A DNA stretch of 64,000 nt from an uncultured Pirellulaceae bacterium (lineage in GTDB: Bacteria; Planctomycetota; Planctomycetia; Pirellulales; Pirellulaceae), in contig CALKGE010000001.1 of NCBI GenBank assembly GCA_938084685.1, positions 434,001-498,000 of the forward strand, given 5' to 3'. The notes under the pieces were generated by a model that saw only the letters and a program-made list of their open reading frames with translations, made no database searches and was not told the origin of the DNA. Every line of letters begins with the position of its first letter. Positions within the stretch are counted from its first letter, which is position 1. A program made the position numbers and the translations under genes. This document shows positions 52,772 to 61,870 of this stretch, in pieces.

Positions 52772-54060
52772 TCAGGTGTTGTCCCTTTCGTCCATGGTTG
52801 CCGCGGCGTCAGAAGAGGCCATCTTTTCCGCTTCTGCCATGGCTGGTTCCATTTCATCAAAGATATCTCCCGCCGATTCGTGGAAGATACGACCGATAAG
52901 CAAGTCCGTCAGATGGCCGATATGATGAGGGTGCTGTTTGAGAAACTTTCCAAAACTGAACTCGTTTGTGTAATAGGCGTTGACCAGCTTATGAATCCAT
53001 TGTGTACCACTGGCGTAATCGGCGACCCATTTCCCCAGCTGGCCGGCTGACAGGTCGTCCTTGGCAAAGCCTTCGACAATCGCATCGGCGGCAAGTTCTC
53101 CTGATTTCAGAGCAAAATAGACTCCGGAACTGTAGATCGGATCGATAAAGCCAAAGGCATCGCCTACCAGTACCCAACCATCGCCGGACTGTTTGGTGGT
53201 GCCGTAGGAGAATTCCCGTGCGACCCGATACTTTTCCACTTCGCTGGCATTGGCCAGTCGCCGTTGCATCGCTTCACATAACTCGAGTTCTTCGGCAAAG
53301 GTCGTTTCTGGTGACTCGCGTCCTTCTAGCATGTAGTCCCGATTGCCAACAACCCCGACACTGGTAATGTTGTCCCGCAAGGGGATAAACCAGAACCAGG
53401 AGTCTTTCCTGCGAGTGTGCAGAATGATGGTTGCTCCGCCGTGCGGACCAGGGTCACGTTCCGCGTTTTCAAAGTAGGTCCAGATGGCAATCTTTTTGAG
53501 ATGTTCGTATTCCTGTTTAAGATTCAGCCGGTTAGCCAGCAGTGCACTCAGGCCGGTGGCATCTACAACGACTCGAGCGTTTACCTGTTTCGAGCAGCCG
53601 TCTTCCAGCGCGAGTTCCACTCCGGAGGCCTGTTCTCCATCAAACAGGACATTGGTGACACGAGTTTTATCTCGGCAATGTGCTCCCTTTTCTGCGGCAT
53701 TATCGAACAGCATCTGGTCAAAAGCGCCACGCTCGACCTGCCAGGTTTGCGAGCATTCCCGGGGGTCATGTTTTTCAAAAAAGAAAGGGCTCGATTCTTT
53801 TCCACTATGACTGACAAATTGCACACTCAGCTTCTGACGAAGTCGCTGTTTCGCATTTTGTCGAGTACTCCGAGTCGTTCGAAGGACCAGAACGTTTCAG
53901 GCATGAGTGATTCGCCGACGTGGAATCTGGGTACGGCTTCCCGTTCCACAAGCAGGACGCTGTGACCGGCTTCGGCGACAAGTGCGGCCGTTGCGCTTCC
54001 ACCCGGGCCTCCGCCCATTACCACGCAATCGTAACTATCCTTGATGGGACCATCGTACAT
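52772..54060 (-). pseudogene. Flavin-dependent halogenase-like oxidoreductase, split by a frameshift
   Basis: Two adjacent frames make one protein of about 430 residues. The first (start ATG 54060; TTG at 54069 possible) carries the FAD loop VVMGGGPGGSATAALVAEAG and FHVGESLMPETFW, and stops after NSDFVRS. The second begins directly at VQFVSHSGKESSPFFF and carries the WFWFIPL motif (WxWxIP) of flavin halogenases and GDAFGFIDPIYSSGV for FAD. A single missing base in AGAAGCTGAG would restore RKLSVQF. Relatives also include geranylgeranyl-reductase-like enzymes, so halogenation is not certain. This could be a real mutation or a sequencing error. It is the last gene of the six-gene run. Confidence 0.75.
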
Positions 54061-54085
54061 CGTTGGCAAGCCTCTTCTTCTGGGA

Positions 54086-54646
54086 TTAGGTTACGGGAGC
54101 AACAACTTCGAGTAATTCAATTGCCGGTTCACCGTTACAATGAATCCAGCCCGTGCGGCCCCAGACTTCGGTTCCGGTCGTAACTCCAAATAACTCAGCC
54201 AGATCCGAGCCAGCTGCTATTTTCCATAATTCAGAAAGTTCTACGCTTCTGAGGACATTGCGTTCGATGAGAATTCGTCCAAGGGGGGTTTCTTCACCGA
54301 TGATTTCCTGCTGGACATCGTTTGCGAGGCAGGCAAAGTTCAACCTCACAATGCCGAATTGAACAACAGATCGATCGGACTGTTTTGTCAGGAGAATTTT
54401 ACGACTGTAATAGTTGGCCACGTGCATGGATTCGAGCACCTGCACGTCGACCATTTCCCCGTATTGCGATTCGACCGTGACGGTCATATGATGTTCGTGC
54501 GAGAGCAGCTGCCGGTAGACTTCCGGTATTTGCTCGGCTTTAACTTTCGTTGGTGTGCCGAATTCTTCCCCTTGAGGATAAAACAACCCAATGAGGGTAT
54601 GAATATCAGGGGCAGGTGTATCGGAATTCACTTGAACCAAATTCAT
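54086..54646 (-). CDS. Chorismate pyruvate-lyase-like protein (Rv2949c/DUF98 type)
   Basis: The 186-residue protein contains LLSHEHHMTVTVESQYGEMVDVQVL, NYYSRKILL, and TPLGRILIERNV, then VWGRTGWIHCNGEPAIELLEVVAP, a pattern matching the PF01947 chorismate lyases, which make 4-hydroxybenzoate and pyruvate from chorismate. The arginine and glutamate of the family active site appear in SRKILL and IELLEV. It lies between the polyprenyl synthase fusion and the halogenase-like gene on one strand, suggesting a prenylated or otherwise modified aromatic product. Assignment is by motif, so moderate confidence. Confidence 0.7.
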   Translation of the reverse strand: MNLVQVNSDTPAPDIHTLIGLFYPQGEEFGTPTKVKAEQIPEVYRQLLSHEHHMTVTVESQYGEMVDVQVLESMHVANYYSRKILLTKQSDRSVVQFGIVRLNFACLANDVQQEIIGEETPLGRILIERNVLRSVELSELWKIAAGSDLAELFGVTTGTEVWGRTGWIHCNGEPAIELLEVVAPVT

Positions 54647-54682
54647 TGTTTGGCAGGGGGTGGGATTGTCAACGAACGAGAA

Positions 54683-56542
54683 TCAGGTGGGATTGGAATT
54701 CTCAGTATCGATTGTGGCGGGGATCAATTCTTGTATCTGTTGCTCCGGTCGTTCCAAAATGGAGTCGATCAGGAAGTACATTAAACGTCGTAAGTCTTCT
54801 GGCTGGATTTCATCGGCAATGGCTTCAGCGCGGGCCTGATGTTTATCGACCAGCTTGAGGGCCATTTCGAACACATGAACACTTTCGTACAGGTATTTTA
54901 CACGTTCAATCCGAACGGCCGGATCTGCAGGATTATCTTCACGGCACAGTTCCAGTAATTCGGCCCGGTTTTCATCCGATAGTGCTTCCAGTGCCAGTGC
55001 ATGTAACACAGTGGGCCGGCCACCTAACACGTCACCGCCGGCTGCCATTTTATTAAAATCGTCTCCCTGCCAATCGAGCAGGTCGTTGAGAATCTGGAAG
55101 GCTACGCCTAAATTCCGCGCGAACTGTTTAACCGGTTCACGGTATTCCCCGATTGGCTGGGCCAGGCGGATACCAGACAGCATCGCGGCTTCGAATGCAG
55201 GAGACGTTTTGAGTGCGTAGACTTTGAGGGCATCGATGGGTTTGAGTTGTTTGTCGAGCGAGTCACGCCAAAGCAGCTCGGCGCCCTGACCTTCCGAAAG
55301 CTTGGTATGGGCTTCGGCCAGGACATCCAGAATATCTGTAGTGACATCAGGTCCCAACGTTGCTGCTTCCGTACTGACAAACCGGTAACCCATCCCAATC
55401 ATGTAGTCACCGATATTGATAGCTGTGGGAATACCATAGCGATTATGAACTGTTTCTTCCCCGTAACGGAACGGATCATCATCTTCAATGTCGTCGTGAA
55501 TGAGTGATGCCTTGTGAAATGTTTCAATTGACATGGCACAGCGTTTGACCGAGTCAGACCAGTATTCGATGGTCTTGGCACCGTCACGCAGCGTGGCATG
55601 GCCTCCGGTCAGAGCATCATAAGTGGCCAGCGTGATGAAGGGCCGTGAATGTTTTCCACCTTTACTGAGAAAGTCATAGGCGACAGCTTCGGTAAGCGCG
55701 ACCGGGTCGATCGTACCCAGGCCATTGCCCTCAATTTCACTCAGTCGCGGGCCACCTCGCAACCGGGGAATGATGCGTTCCAGTTCATCGGCCTCGAACA
55801 GCTCTGTGGACGCTCGCATCAAGTGCAGGTACGTTCGGGTTTGTGGTGCTGAATCGTCATAGGGAATCTGGATCATTTCATTGACCCAGTCTTCATCCAC
55901 CGCAGTATTTCGACAATCGTCGGAAAGCAGAGGGACAGCCATGCAAGGGATACCGGCCAGCAGTATCTTGTCGATCGCTTTTTCCAGGACGTTGAGGCAG
56001 GCGACTCCGACGATGGCATCGACATATCCGGAGACAATAATCTTATGCACAATCGGCGAACCTTCGGCTACCAGTACACGATACCCCATTTCCTCTGCCA
56101 TCCCGCGGAAATCAGCAATACTGCAGGCACCACAGGTTTTACAGTCGAGACCGAATTGGTCATAGTCTGCCGGACAACCTTCGGCATGTTTGAGACAGTG
56201 GGGTAAAAGGAAGAGGCGTCGATTGGGTGGTACAGCAGCAACCTGTTTCCGCCAGAATTCCGACGCGAACATGACCATTGTCCATCCCAGATACCCTTCT
56301 GGTAATTCCATCTCGTCGAGAATCTTGCGGACCTCGACTTCCATTTCATCCTTGGTCATCGGACGGGACTTATCGATGCCGTCACAGATCGCACGGCACT
56401 TTTCACGAACCGTTTTCCGCAGGTCCTTGGAGTCAGGAACCAGCTTCAAATGAGAAGTCTTTCGTCGCTTGGACTTGCGCTTCGGTCGGTCGCTGTCGGC
56501 TGAGGCATTAACGGATCCATCAGCAGATGATGCAGTTGCCAA
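54683..56542 (-). CDS. DUF116 and polyprenyl synthase fusion
   Basis: The protein has 619 residues from a TTG start at 56542 (GGAAAG lies 10 bases upstream). After a basic linker, residues 60-240 are a DUF116 domain with LPHCLKHAEGCPADYDQFGLDCKTCGACSI, a cysteine set able to bind a metal or cluster. Residues 270-610 are a trans-prenyltransferase: GGKHSRPF, the first aspartate motif IHDDIEDDDP, and a second motif NDLLDWQGDD with N in place of the first D. It makes linear prenyl diphosphates from IPP; chain length is not readable. The fusion itself is unusual, and the gene is 17 bases downstream of the SHC-family gene. Confidence 0.85.
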   Translation of the reverse strand: MATASSADGSVNASADSDRPKRKSKRRKTSHLKLVPDSKDLRKTVREKCRAICDGIDKSRPMTKDEMEVEVRKILDEMELPEGYLGWTMVMFASEFWRKQVAAVPPNRRLFLLPHCLKHAEGCPADYDQFGLDCKTCGACSIADFRGMAEEMGYRVLVAEGSPIVHKIIVSGYVDAIVGVACLNVLEKAIDKILLAGIPCMAVPLLSDDCRNTAVDEDWVNEMIQIPYDDSAPQTRTYLHLMRASTELFEADELERIIPRLRGGPRLSEIEGNGLGTIDPVALTEAVAYDFLSKGGKHSRPFITLATYDALTGGHATLRDGAKTIEYWSDSVKRCAMSIETFHKASLIHDDIEDDDPFRYGEETVHNRYGIPTAINIGDYMIGMGYRFVSTEAATLGPDVTTDILDVLAEAHTKLSEGQGAELLWRDSLDKQLKPIDALKVYALKTSPAFEAAMLSGIRLAQPIGEYREPVKQFARNLGVAFQILNDLLDWQGDDFNKMAAGGDVLGGRPTVLHALALEALSDENRAELLELCREDNPADPAVRIERVKYLYESVHVFEMALKLVDKHQARAEAIADEIQPEDLRRLMYFLIDSILERPEQQIQELIPATIDTENSNPT

Positions 56543-56559
56543 GTTAATGCTTTCCTTTA

Positions 56560-58470
56560 TTAAAACTCGGTTTCATGGGCAGCTGCCGAATCGATCAAGC
56601 GACTCAAGGCGGCACCTAAAGTAGAAACCGTAAAAATCAGTGGATATAACCTCTCATGATACCACAGCTTGGCGAAGTAGAAACCAATTGGCGAACAATC
56701 GAGATATCTGTCAGTTTCTACTCGATCAACCAGCCATGCAAGTCCCTGTTTGATTACCTCCGCATGTGTCGTTAAATCGGGAAGATGAAGCAGAGCTTCC
56801 AGTGCCAAGGCTGTTTCTTCAACACTGCTGCCCTCCCGTTTGTTTCGCAGTTTTCCGTTTTTCAGCCGAGTATGATCAACTCCGCTTCCCCAGCCGCCAT
56901 CAGGATTAGAGGCACCGGCCAGCCACTCAAACCCCCGTTGGGCAGCAGCTTCGTGGTTACGGTTCCAGGCGCTGTAGGCCAACAGGACTTTAGCCGTTCC
57001 ATAAACAGGGTTTTCCTCCTGGGGATGATCCTGATTACCGAACCACAATGGGAACCAGCTGCCATCGTCGTTCTGTTGTACCTGCAGGTATTCAAAGCCC
57101 TGGTCTACGACGTGGGCTAATCCCTCCGGGTTGTGGGCAAACAGGCCACCATCGGCCAGCAGCTCATTTTCCCATGCTTTGATTGCGCGGAGAACGTGCG
57201 CTGAAAGATCGGCGCCGCTGCGGTCAAATGGTAACTTTCCCCACCCGCGGCAAAAAGTGGGCCAGCCCTTGTCCCTGTTCTGGAGATCGAGCATCCATTG
57301 CACGCCTGCCAGGATAGCTTGACGGATCCGGGGTATACCGGCCGGATCGAAAGAGGGTGAGCGCCGGATACTGTCCAGTGCAAGAATTGCCGAAGGAGTG
57401 TCGTCGCAGTCAGGAACAGCCCCGGACAGATCACTCCAGCCCCAGCCGCCCGGATCAGCTCCGGTAAAGGGGTGTCGTTCTACGTGCTGACAACTCAGCA
57501 GCCAATCGGTCATATCTAATGCCGCAGTGTCGACTCGGTGGTTATCCAGTGCATTGATAGCAAGCGAGGTATTCCAGGTCGCCAGATTGGTATCGATCGG
57601 CCAGCTCCCATCAGGACGCACTGTATCGAGCAGAAAGCGGACTGCATTTTTCGCGACTGAATGGGAAGCTCGGCCAGTTGAAATCAGGCTCATTGCAACA
57701 AAGGATGTCAGCGGGATGGCTTCCAGGTACCCACCGCTGGTTGGCTGCATGCGTTCCAGTACCTTCAGGCTTTTCTTTACCGTGAGTGAGCGGATGATTC
57801 GGCTGACCGGGTTCCACGGTTTGGAATGAAAGAACTTGGCCTGCCCGATACCAACCAGAGCCGGGATGGCATAGCTGACGACAGGCAGTTTGAGGAAACG
57901 GTAAAACGATTGAGGGAAACAGGCGAGTTCAAAGGGGAGTGAGGCTACTGCGGACCAGGGAACGAGCCCGGCCAGTGCCGCATTGGTCAGGATAGGGACT
58001 GCAAACGTTTTATCTTTCCCATAGCGAGCTTTCAGGCCGTCGATCCAACCCAACCGGTCCACGTACGCAGTGCCAGCCAGAATGGCCTCGCTGTACTGCG
58101 CTTCTTCGCCAGCCAGCTTGAATGCAGCGATGGCCAGTATGGTGGTGGCGATATTGGAGTAACTCAGCGTCGTGTCTCCCCAGCCACCATCCTCATTCTG
58201 GTGGTTGGCGAGCCATTGCGTACCGGCTTCTATATGGCTTTTCAATTCCTCCTTGCTGGGCAGGCTACTTGCCACTTGATCGCTGGCAGGATAATGCTGG
58301 TAGAGCAGCCCTAGCGTACTGATTGCCGTGGCAGTTGAAAGTGCTGATGTTGCCAGCTCGCCTTCCCAGTAGGCCTGATGGGAACGGTCGTCCAATAGCT
58401 GTTGCCGGGCCTTGGCGGCCGCCGATCGTAATCGGGCCGTATCGACCAGCGGTGATTCAGTCAGAGGCAT
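56560..58470 (-). CDS. shc: Squalene-hopene cyclase family protein
   Basis: The 636-residue protein, the normal size for SHC, has the class II cyclase acid motif DCDDT (around residue 354-357, DxDD) and many QW-type repeats with GGWG (QNEDGGWGDTTLSYSN, NPDGGWGSGVDHTR, QNDDGSWFPLWFG). It cyclises squalene or a related linear isoprenoid by protonation to hopanoid-type products at the membrane. No hpnCDE squalene genes are in the window. It is followed by the DUF116-polyprenyl synthase gene after 17 bases, linking supply and cyclisation. Confidence 0.85.
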   Translation of the reverse strand: MPLTESPLVDTARLRSAAAKARQQLLDDRSHQAYWEGELATSALSTATAISTLGLLYQHYPASDQVASSLPSKEELKSHIEAGTQWLANHQNEDGGWGDTTLSYSNIATTILAIAAFKLAGEEAQYSEAILAGTAYVDRLGWIDGLKARYGKDKTFAVPILTNAALAGLVPWSAVASLPFELACFPQSFYRFLKLPVVSYAIPALVGIGQAKFFHSKPWNPVSRIIRSLTVKKSLKVLERMQPTSGGYLEAIPLTSFVAMSLISTGRASHSVAKNAVRFLLDTVRPDGSWPIDTNLATWNTSLAINALDNHRVDTAALDMTDWLLSCQHVERHPFTGADPGGWGWSDLSGAVPDCDDTPSAILALDSIRRSPSFDPAGIPRIRQAILAGVQWMLDLQNRDKGWPTFCRGWGKLPFDRSGADLSAHVLRAIKAWENELLADGGLFAHNPEGLAHVVDQGFEYLQVQQNDDGSWFPLWFGNQDHPQEENPVYGTAKVLLAYSAWNRNHEAAAQRGFEWLAGASNPDGGWGSGVDHTRLKNGKLRNKREGSSVEETALALEALLHLPDLTTHAEVIKQGLAWLVDRVETDRYLDCSPIGFYFAKLWYHERLYPLIFTVSTLGAALSRLIDSAAAHETEF

Positions 58471-58479
58471 GATGTTTAT

Positions 58480-60228
58480 TTATTGTGAGATGTACTGGAA
58501 GTACTCATCAAACTGAGGTGTTCTGGCAAACTCTCGCAGTTCAGGTAGCGCCTGCAGGTCCATTTCAACTCCTAGATCATGCAGTTTTTTGAGGCCTTCC
58601 AGAATCGCGTCGTTATCGCCGTCGATAAAGGCGATGTCCATCATGGCCAAGTATACGTGCGGCATATCCGGATCCGCTTTTTTGGCCGCTTCCAGAAACT
58701 GTTTGGCTTGATCCACATCTTCCATGAGGCGGCAGGTATCCGCTTTCAGAATCAGCAGGTAAGGGACTCCGCCCACCGACTTGTCGAGTATATCTACGGA
58801 AGCCAACGCCTCCTTCAGTTGATTGCTGAGAATGTGATAGTCAATCATGAGGATTGGCAGTGCTTTGTCGTTGGGATGGAATTTCCTAAAATCAGCCAAC
58901 GCGTCCAGGTAGGGCTTCTCATTTTGAACATTACCGAGATCGTCAAAGCTCATCAGCGTCGACGCAGCATTGATTCGACTCATTAGCATGTTTTTATCCC
59001 GCTTCAATTTATCTGGCAGTTGATTGTAAAGAGCCAGGATTTGCTGGAAATTCCCGGCCCGTACGGCTGAGTTCATGGAGACGATATGTTTGAAGTCGTC
59101 GGTGTTCGAACCTCCCAGGAATCTTGAAATGACCGACTGATCGATTTGTGAAGCTATTAGGACGAATGCACGGCGTAATGTCTGAGACATTCGTTCGCCC
59201 GTCAAATACACGAAGATATCGACAATTCTGACCTGGCCATTGATTTTGCTCAGCATCAATTTGTGGTAGTTGATTCCACCGTCTTCGCCCCCTAGCTGAA
59301 AACGAAACAGAGCTGTGCGAAAACCATCGAGTTCACGGAAACGGAGGAACTGATAGCCGCCGCCGCCACCGACGGGCTGGCCAAATTGATCCTGCCCACC
59401 AAAGATGGCGGCGTCAATCTCTTTAACCATTCCGTTCGTAATTCCAATGCTCACACCTGTTTGAAACCCGCTCACGGCCTGATTCATCTGCGTTGTATTG
59501 CTGTCGGAAACGTACGGTCGCAGCGCGATGTCACACATCGCTTTAGTATCTATCAGGTTTCCAAATGCTTGGGCACTTCGACTGTCGAGACCATTATTTA
59601 TTAAATCAACTAACTGTTGAGCCTCCTGTTCACTTACCATCGTTGCCTGAGCAAATTCAGGTGGAGCGATTTCCTCTGTCGAGGAAGCGACGGCCAAGCT
59701 TTTACCGTCAGGCCCCTGATTTAACAGGAAGACAGTGAGACACCCAGCAATGACCAGGACCGAAGTCACACAAATTCCAATCATCATATTGCGACTGGAA
59801 TTCTTACTACTGCGACGACGTGCCGGTCCAGCTGCTGGCTGTGCTGTAGCAGTTGGTGCCGACGGAGTATTCATGTGAAAAGGACTGGCTGGCAAAGCTG
59901 AAGGAAGCTGAGGCAATGCTGGGCCTGCCTGAGGTGCTTGAGTTAGCGCATCGATTGGTTGTGCAGTAGGTGGAAGTGGGGCTGCGGCAGGAGGACTTGC
60001 TGTCGGCATTGCCAGTGGGCTCGGCAGGGGAGCGGCAACAGGCGGGGTCGGAGCGGCAACAGGTGGAGTCGGAAGGGCGACAGGTGGGTTTGGGTGCGCT
60101 GGTGCCACTGTCTGGTGATCAGGTATGACTAGCGGCGCTTTACATTTTGGACAAGCGGCTTGACGGCCTGCGAATTGCTGAGGAACTTGAAATGTTGCGC
60201 CACATCGGCAGGAAACGTGAATGGCCAT
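58480..60228 (-). CDS. Zinc-ribbon, proline-rich, membrane-anchored TPR-like protein
   Basis: The 582-residue protein starts with a zinc ribbon (HVSCRCGATFQ and CPKCKAPLV). Then comes a long proline/alanine-rich linker, a basic patch, and one membrane helix (MMIGICVTSVLVIAGCLTVFLL) near residue 150. The C-terminal part is helical, with TPR-like units (KPYLDALADFRKFHPNDKALP, AKQFLEAAKKADPDMPHVY). The zinc-ribbon-linker-TM layout recurs in planctomycetes as a membrane scaffold of unknown role. It sits three bases after the radical SAM gene and nine before the SHC-family gene, so it belongs to the same operon. Confidence 0.7.
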   Translation of the reverse strand: MAIHVSCRCGATFQVPQQFAGRQAACPKCKAPLVIPDHQTVAPAHPNPPVALPTPPVAAPTPPVAAPLPSPLAMPTASPPAAAPLPPTAQPIDALTQAPQAGPALPQLPSALPASPFHMNTPSAPTATAQPAAGPARRRSSKNSSRNMMIGICVTSVLVIAGCLTVFLLNQGPDGKSLAVASSTEEIAPPEFAQATMVSEQEAQQLVDLINNGLDSRSAQAFGNLIDTKAMCDIALRPYVSDSNTTQMNQAVSGFQTGVSIGITNGMVKEIDAAIFGGQDQFGQPVGGGGGYQFLRFRELDGFRTALFRFQLGGEDGGINYHKLMLSKINGQVRIVDIFVYLTGERMSQTLRRAFVLIASQIDQSVISRFLGGSNTDDFKHIVSMNSAVRAGNFQQILALYNQLPDKLKRDKNMLMSRINAASTLMSFDDLGNVQNEKPYLDALADFRKFHPNDKALPILMIDYHILSNQLKEALASVDILDKSVGGVPYLLILKADTCRLMEDVDQAKQFLEAAKKADPDMPHVYLAMMDIAFIDGDNDAILEGLKKLHDLGVEMDLQALPELREFARTPQFDEYFQYISQ

Positions 60229-60231
60229 AGT

Positions 60232-61485
60232 TTACCCCGGTTTTTGAGGGTTTTCGGTTCTTGTATCAATCCACTTATCTTCCTGAAAGTGTTTGCCGTA
60301 AACTCCATAGTCATTGAACCAGAATTTCTTGGCAAGCCGATAGGCAAGGTTCTTTTCAGGGATTTCCTTGCCGGGATTGTATTGGGATGGTCGGATTTCC
60401 ATTTCCTCAAGTTCTTTAACTGCTTCGCCCCGGATAGTGGTATCTTTCGCGCCATGCCTTTCGGCCAAGTCTTTGAGTAGATCAGGTCGCTCGAGAATAA
60501 TACATCCGCGCGTACTCTCCGCGGCCACTTTCCGGAAGTCCGTCAGGAACTCTGATTGATTAAAGATTTCTTTCAGAGGTCGATCATCGTAAATCGACTC
60601 CTTGGAGAACTGGATAATGGGGCACGGTTCAATGTCGCCCCAGGGACTGATGTGATGGGTGAATCCAGTTGCTGCCGGGCAGAGTGCATTGCCTTCCCCA
60701 TCGTGATAGGCATCTATCATGACGATCGGTTTTTTGGCTCGCGTTTCCACGACAAATTTGCGAACGTTGTATTGCTGTTCTGGCGTGAGTGCCAGCTCGG
60801 GACAGGCATCTGGGCCGACTGGGCGATAGATGTGATACCAGCCGTACATCACGCCCAGTTCAATCAGGCGATCAATCCAGGCCTCGTTGACCAGGTCCTC
60901 ATAGTTTGTCTGGCAGACACTGGTACAGACTCCGGTCAGCAATCCAGCATCCAGACAATTGTGCAGTCCTTCCATCGTGTCGTTCAGGACCTGGAGTTTT
61001 CCACGACGTTCGTTGGAGACAATTTCTGTCCCTTCGACGCTAATGAGCGGTGTGGCATTGCCAAGGCGACTCAGTTCCTGAGCGACCTCTTTGGTGATGA
61101 AATGACCGTTGGTAAAGATTTGAAAGTAGACATCCCGGTTGTCTTCAAGAATCTGCAGGATTTCTTTATGTAAAAAGGGTTCGCCTCCCAGCAGGCCAAA
61201 AAACGCGTTCCCCATCTCCTTTGCTTCACCAATGATGCCGTTCATTTTGTCGACATCGATCTTTTCCTGTTTGGCGGCAACATCCACCCAGCACCCCTGG
61301 CAGCGGAGGTTACAGCTGTTGATGATCGAGATATACAAAAATGGAGGAAAGAATTCTCCCTGCTTGAGTCGTTTTTTATGCTTTTGGACAGAGCGAATAC
61401 CCTTAATACCGGCTTTATAAGCCAGATTCCACAAGAGTCGCTTGTTGGTATGAAACAACAAGCGTTTTGCCATTTTGAAGTACAT
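60232..61485 (-). CDS. Radical SAM protein with C-terminal SPASM-like segment
   Basis: The 417-residue protein has the cluster motif SCNLRCQGCW (CxxxCxxC), GLLGGEPFL for SAM contact, and a later C-terminal cysteine segment CPAATGFTHHISPWGDIEPCPIIQ resembling the SPASM/twitch cluster sites. The start at 61485 could also be the ATG at 61473. It resembles HpnH-like enzymes in general class but not in the signature, so I do not assign HpnH. As first gene of the SHC/prenyl synthase run, it may modify an isoprenoid or aromatic intermediate; the reaction is unknown. Confidence 0.82.
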   Translation of the reverse strand: MYFKMAKRLLFHTNKRLLWNLAYKAGIKGIRSVQKHKKRLKQGEFFPPFLYISIINSCNLRCQGCWVDVAAKQEKIDVDKMNGIIGEAKEMGNAFFGLLGGEPFLHKEILQILEDNRDVYFQIFTNGHFITKEVAQELSRLGNATPLISVEGTEIVSNERRGKLQVLNDTMEGLHNCLDAGLLTGVCTSVCQTNYEDLVNEAWIDRLIELGVMYGWYHIYRPVGPDACPELALTPEQQYNVRKFVVETRAKKPIVMIDAYHDGEGNALCPAATGFTHHISPWGDIEPCPIIQFSKESIYDDRPLKEIFNQSEFLTDFRKVAAESTRGCIILERPDLLKDLAERHGAKDTTIRGEAVKELEEMEIRPSQYNPGKEIPEKNLAYRLAKKFWFNDYGVYGKHFQEDKWIDTRTENPQKPG

Positions 61486-61715
61486 GGAACTGGGTGACCC
61501 GGAAGAGGGTGAATCGGGAATAAAAAACTGTATGTTTCCAGTATACCCGCCGTCCAGCCGTTTAGCACCTCATGGATGATTCCTGCCGTGGAACATGCCT
61601 GTTTCGGGCTTTGCAAGTCGCAAGGGGCGTGATAGTTTAAACGATTCACAATGTTGGATTCCTGTTGACCAAGAGGTCTGCAGCGATTACCTGGTTATTT
61701 ACCTTGGAAAAAACA

Positions 61716-61814
61716 ATGGCTAAACCAAACCACAAAATCAAAAAAGCGAACCATGGTCGTCGGCCGGCCAGTTCCAAAGCGCGCAAGGCAAAACGTAAGC
61801 ACATCAAGACTTAA
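61716..61814 (+). CDS. 32-residue highly basic small protein
   Basis: ATG at 61716, TAA at 61812-61814; it is below the length cut of the ORF track. The sequence begins AKPNHKIKKANHGRRP and is half lysine, arginine and histidine. TTGGAAAA precedes the ATG. It resembles small ribosome- or nucleic-acid-binding basic proteins such as Thx in charge, not in sequence; I do not assign a family. It is followed after 56 bases by the FabZ-like gene. A candidate promoter (TTGCAA-16-TAGTTT) lies about 80 bases upstream, weak. Confidence 0.6.
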   Translation: MAKPNHKIKKANHGRRPASSKARKAKRKHIKT

Positions 61815-61870
61815 GAGTCTGAGCTGATTGGTTTCCTGATACAGGTTTCACAGCCGTCAGGAATTAACGG

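Noticed and set aside
60556-61173. 205-residue plus-strand ORF over the radical SAM gene
   Set aside because: Antisense shadow; the minus frame carries the CxxxCxxC motif and family blocks.
60232-61485. Assignment of the radical SAM gene as HpnH
   Set aside because: The sequence around the cluster and the SPASM-like end do not match HpnH signatures that I know, despite the neighbouring cyclase.
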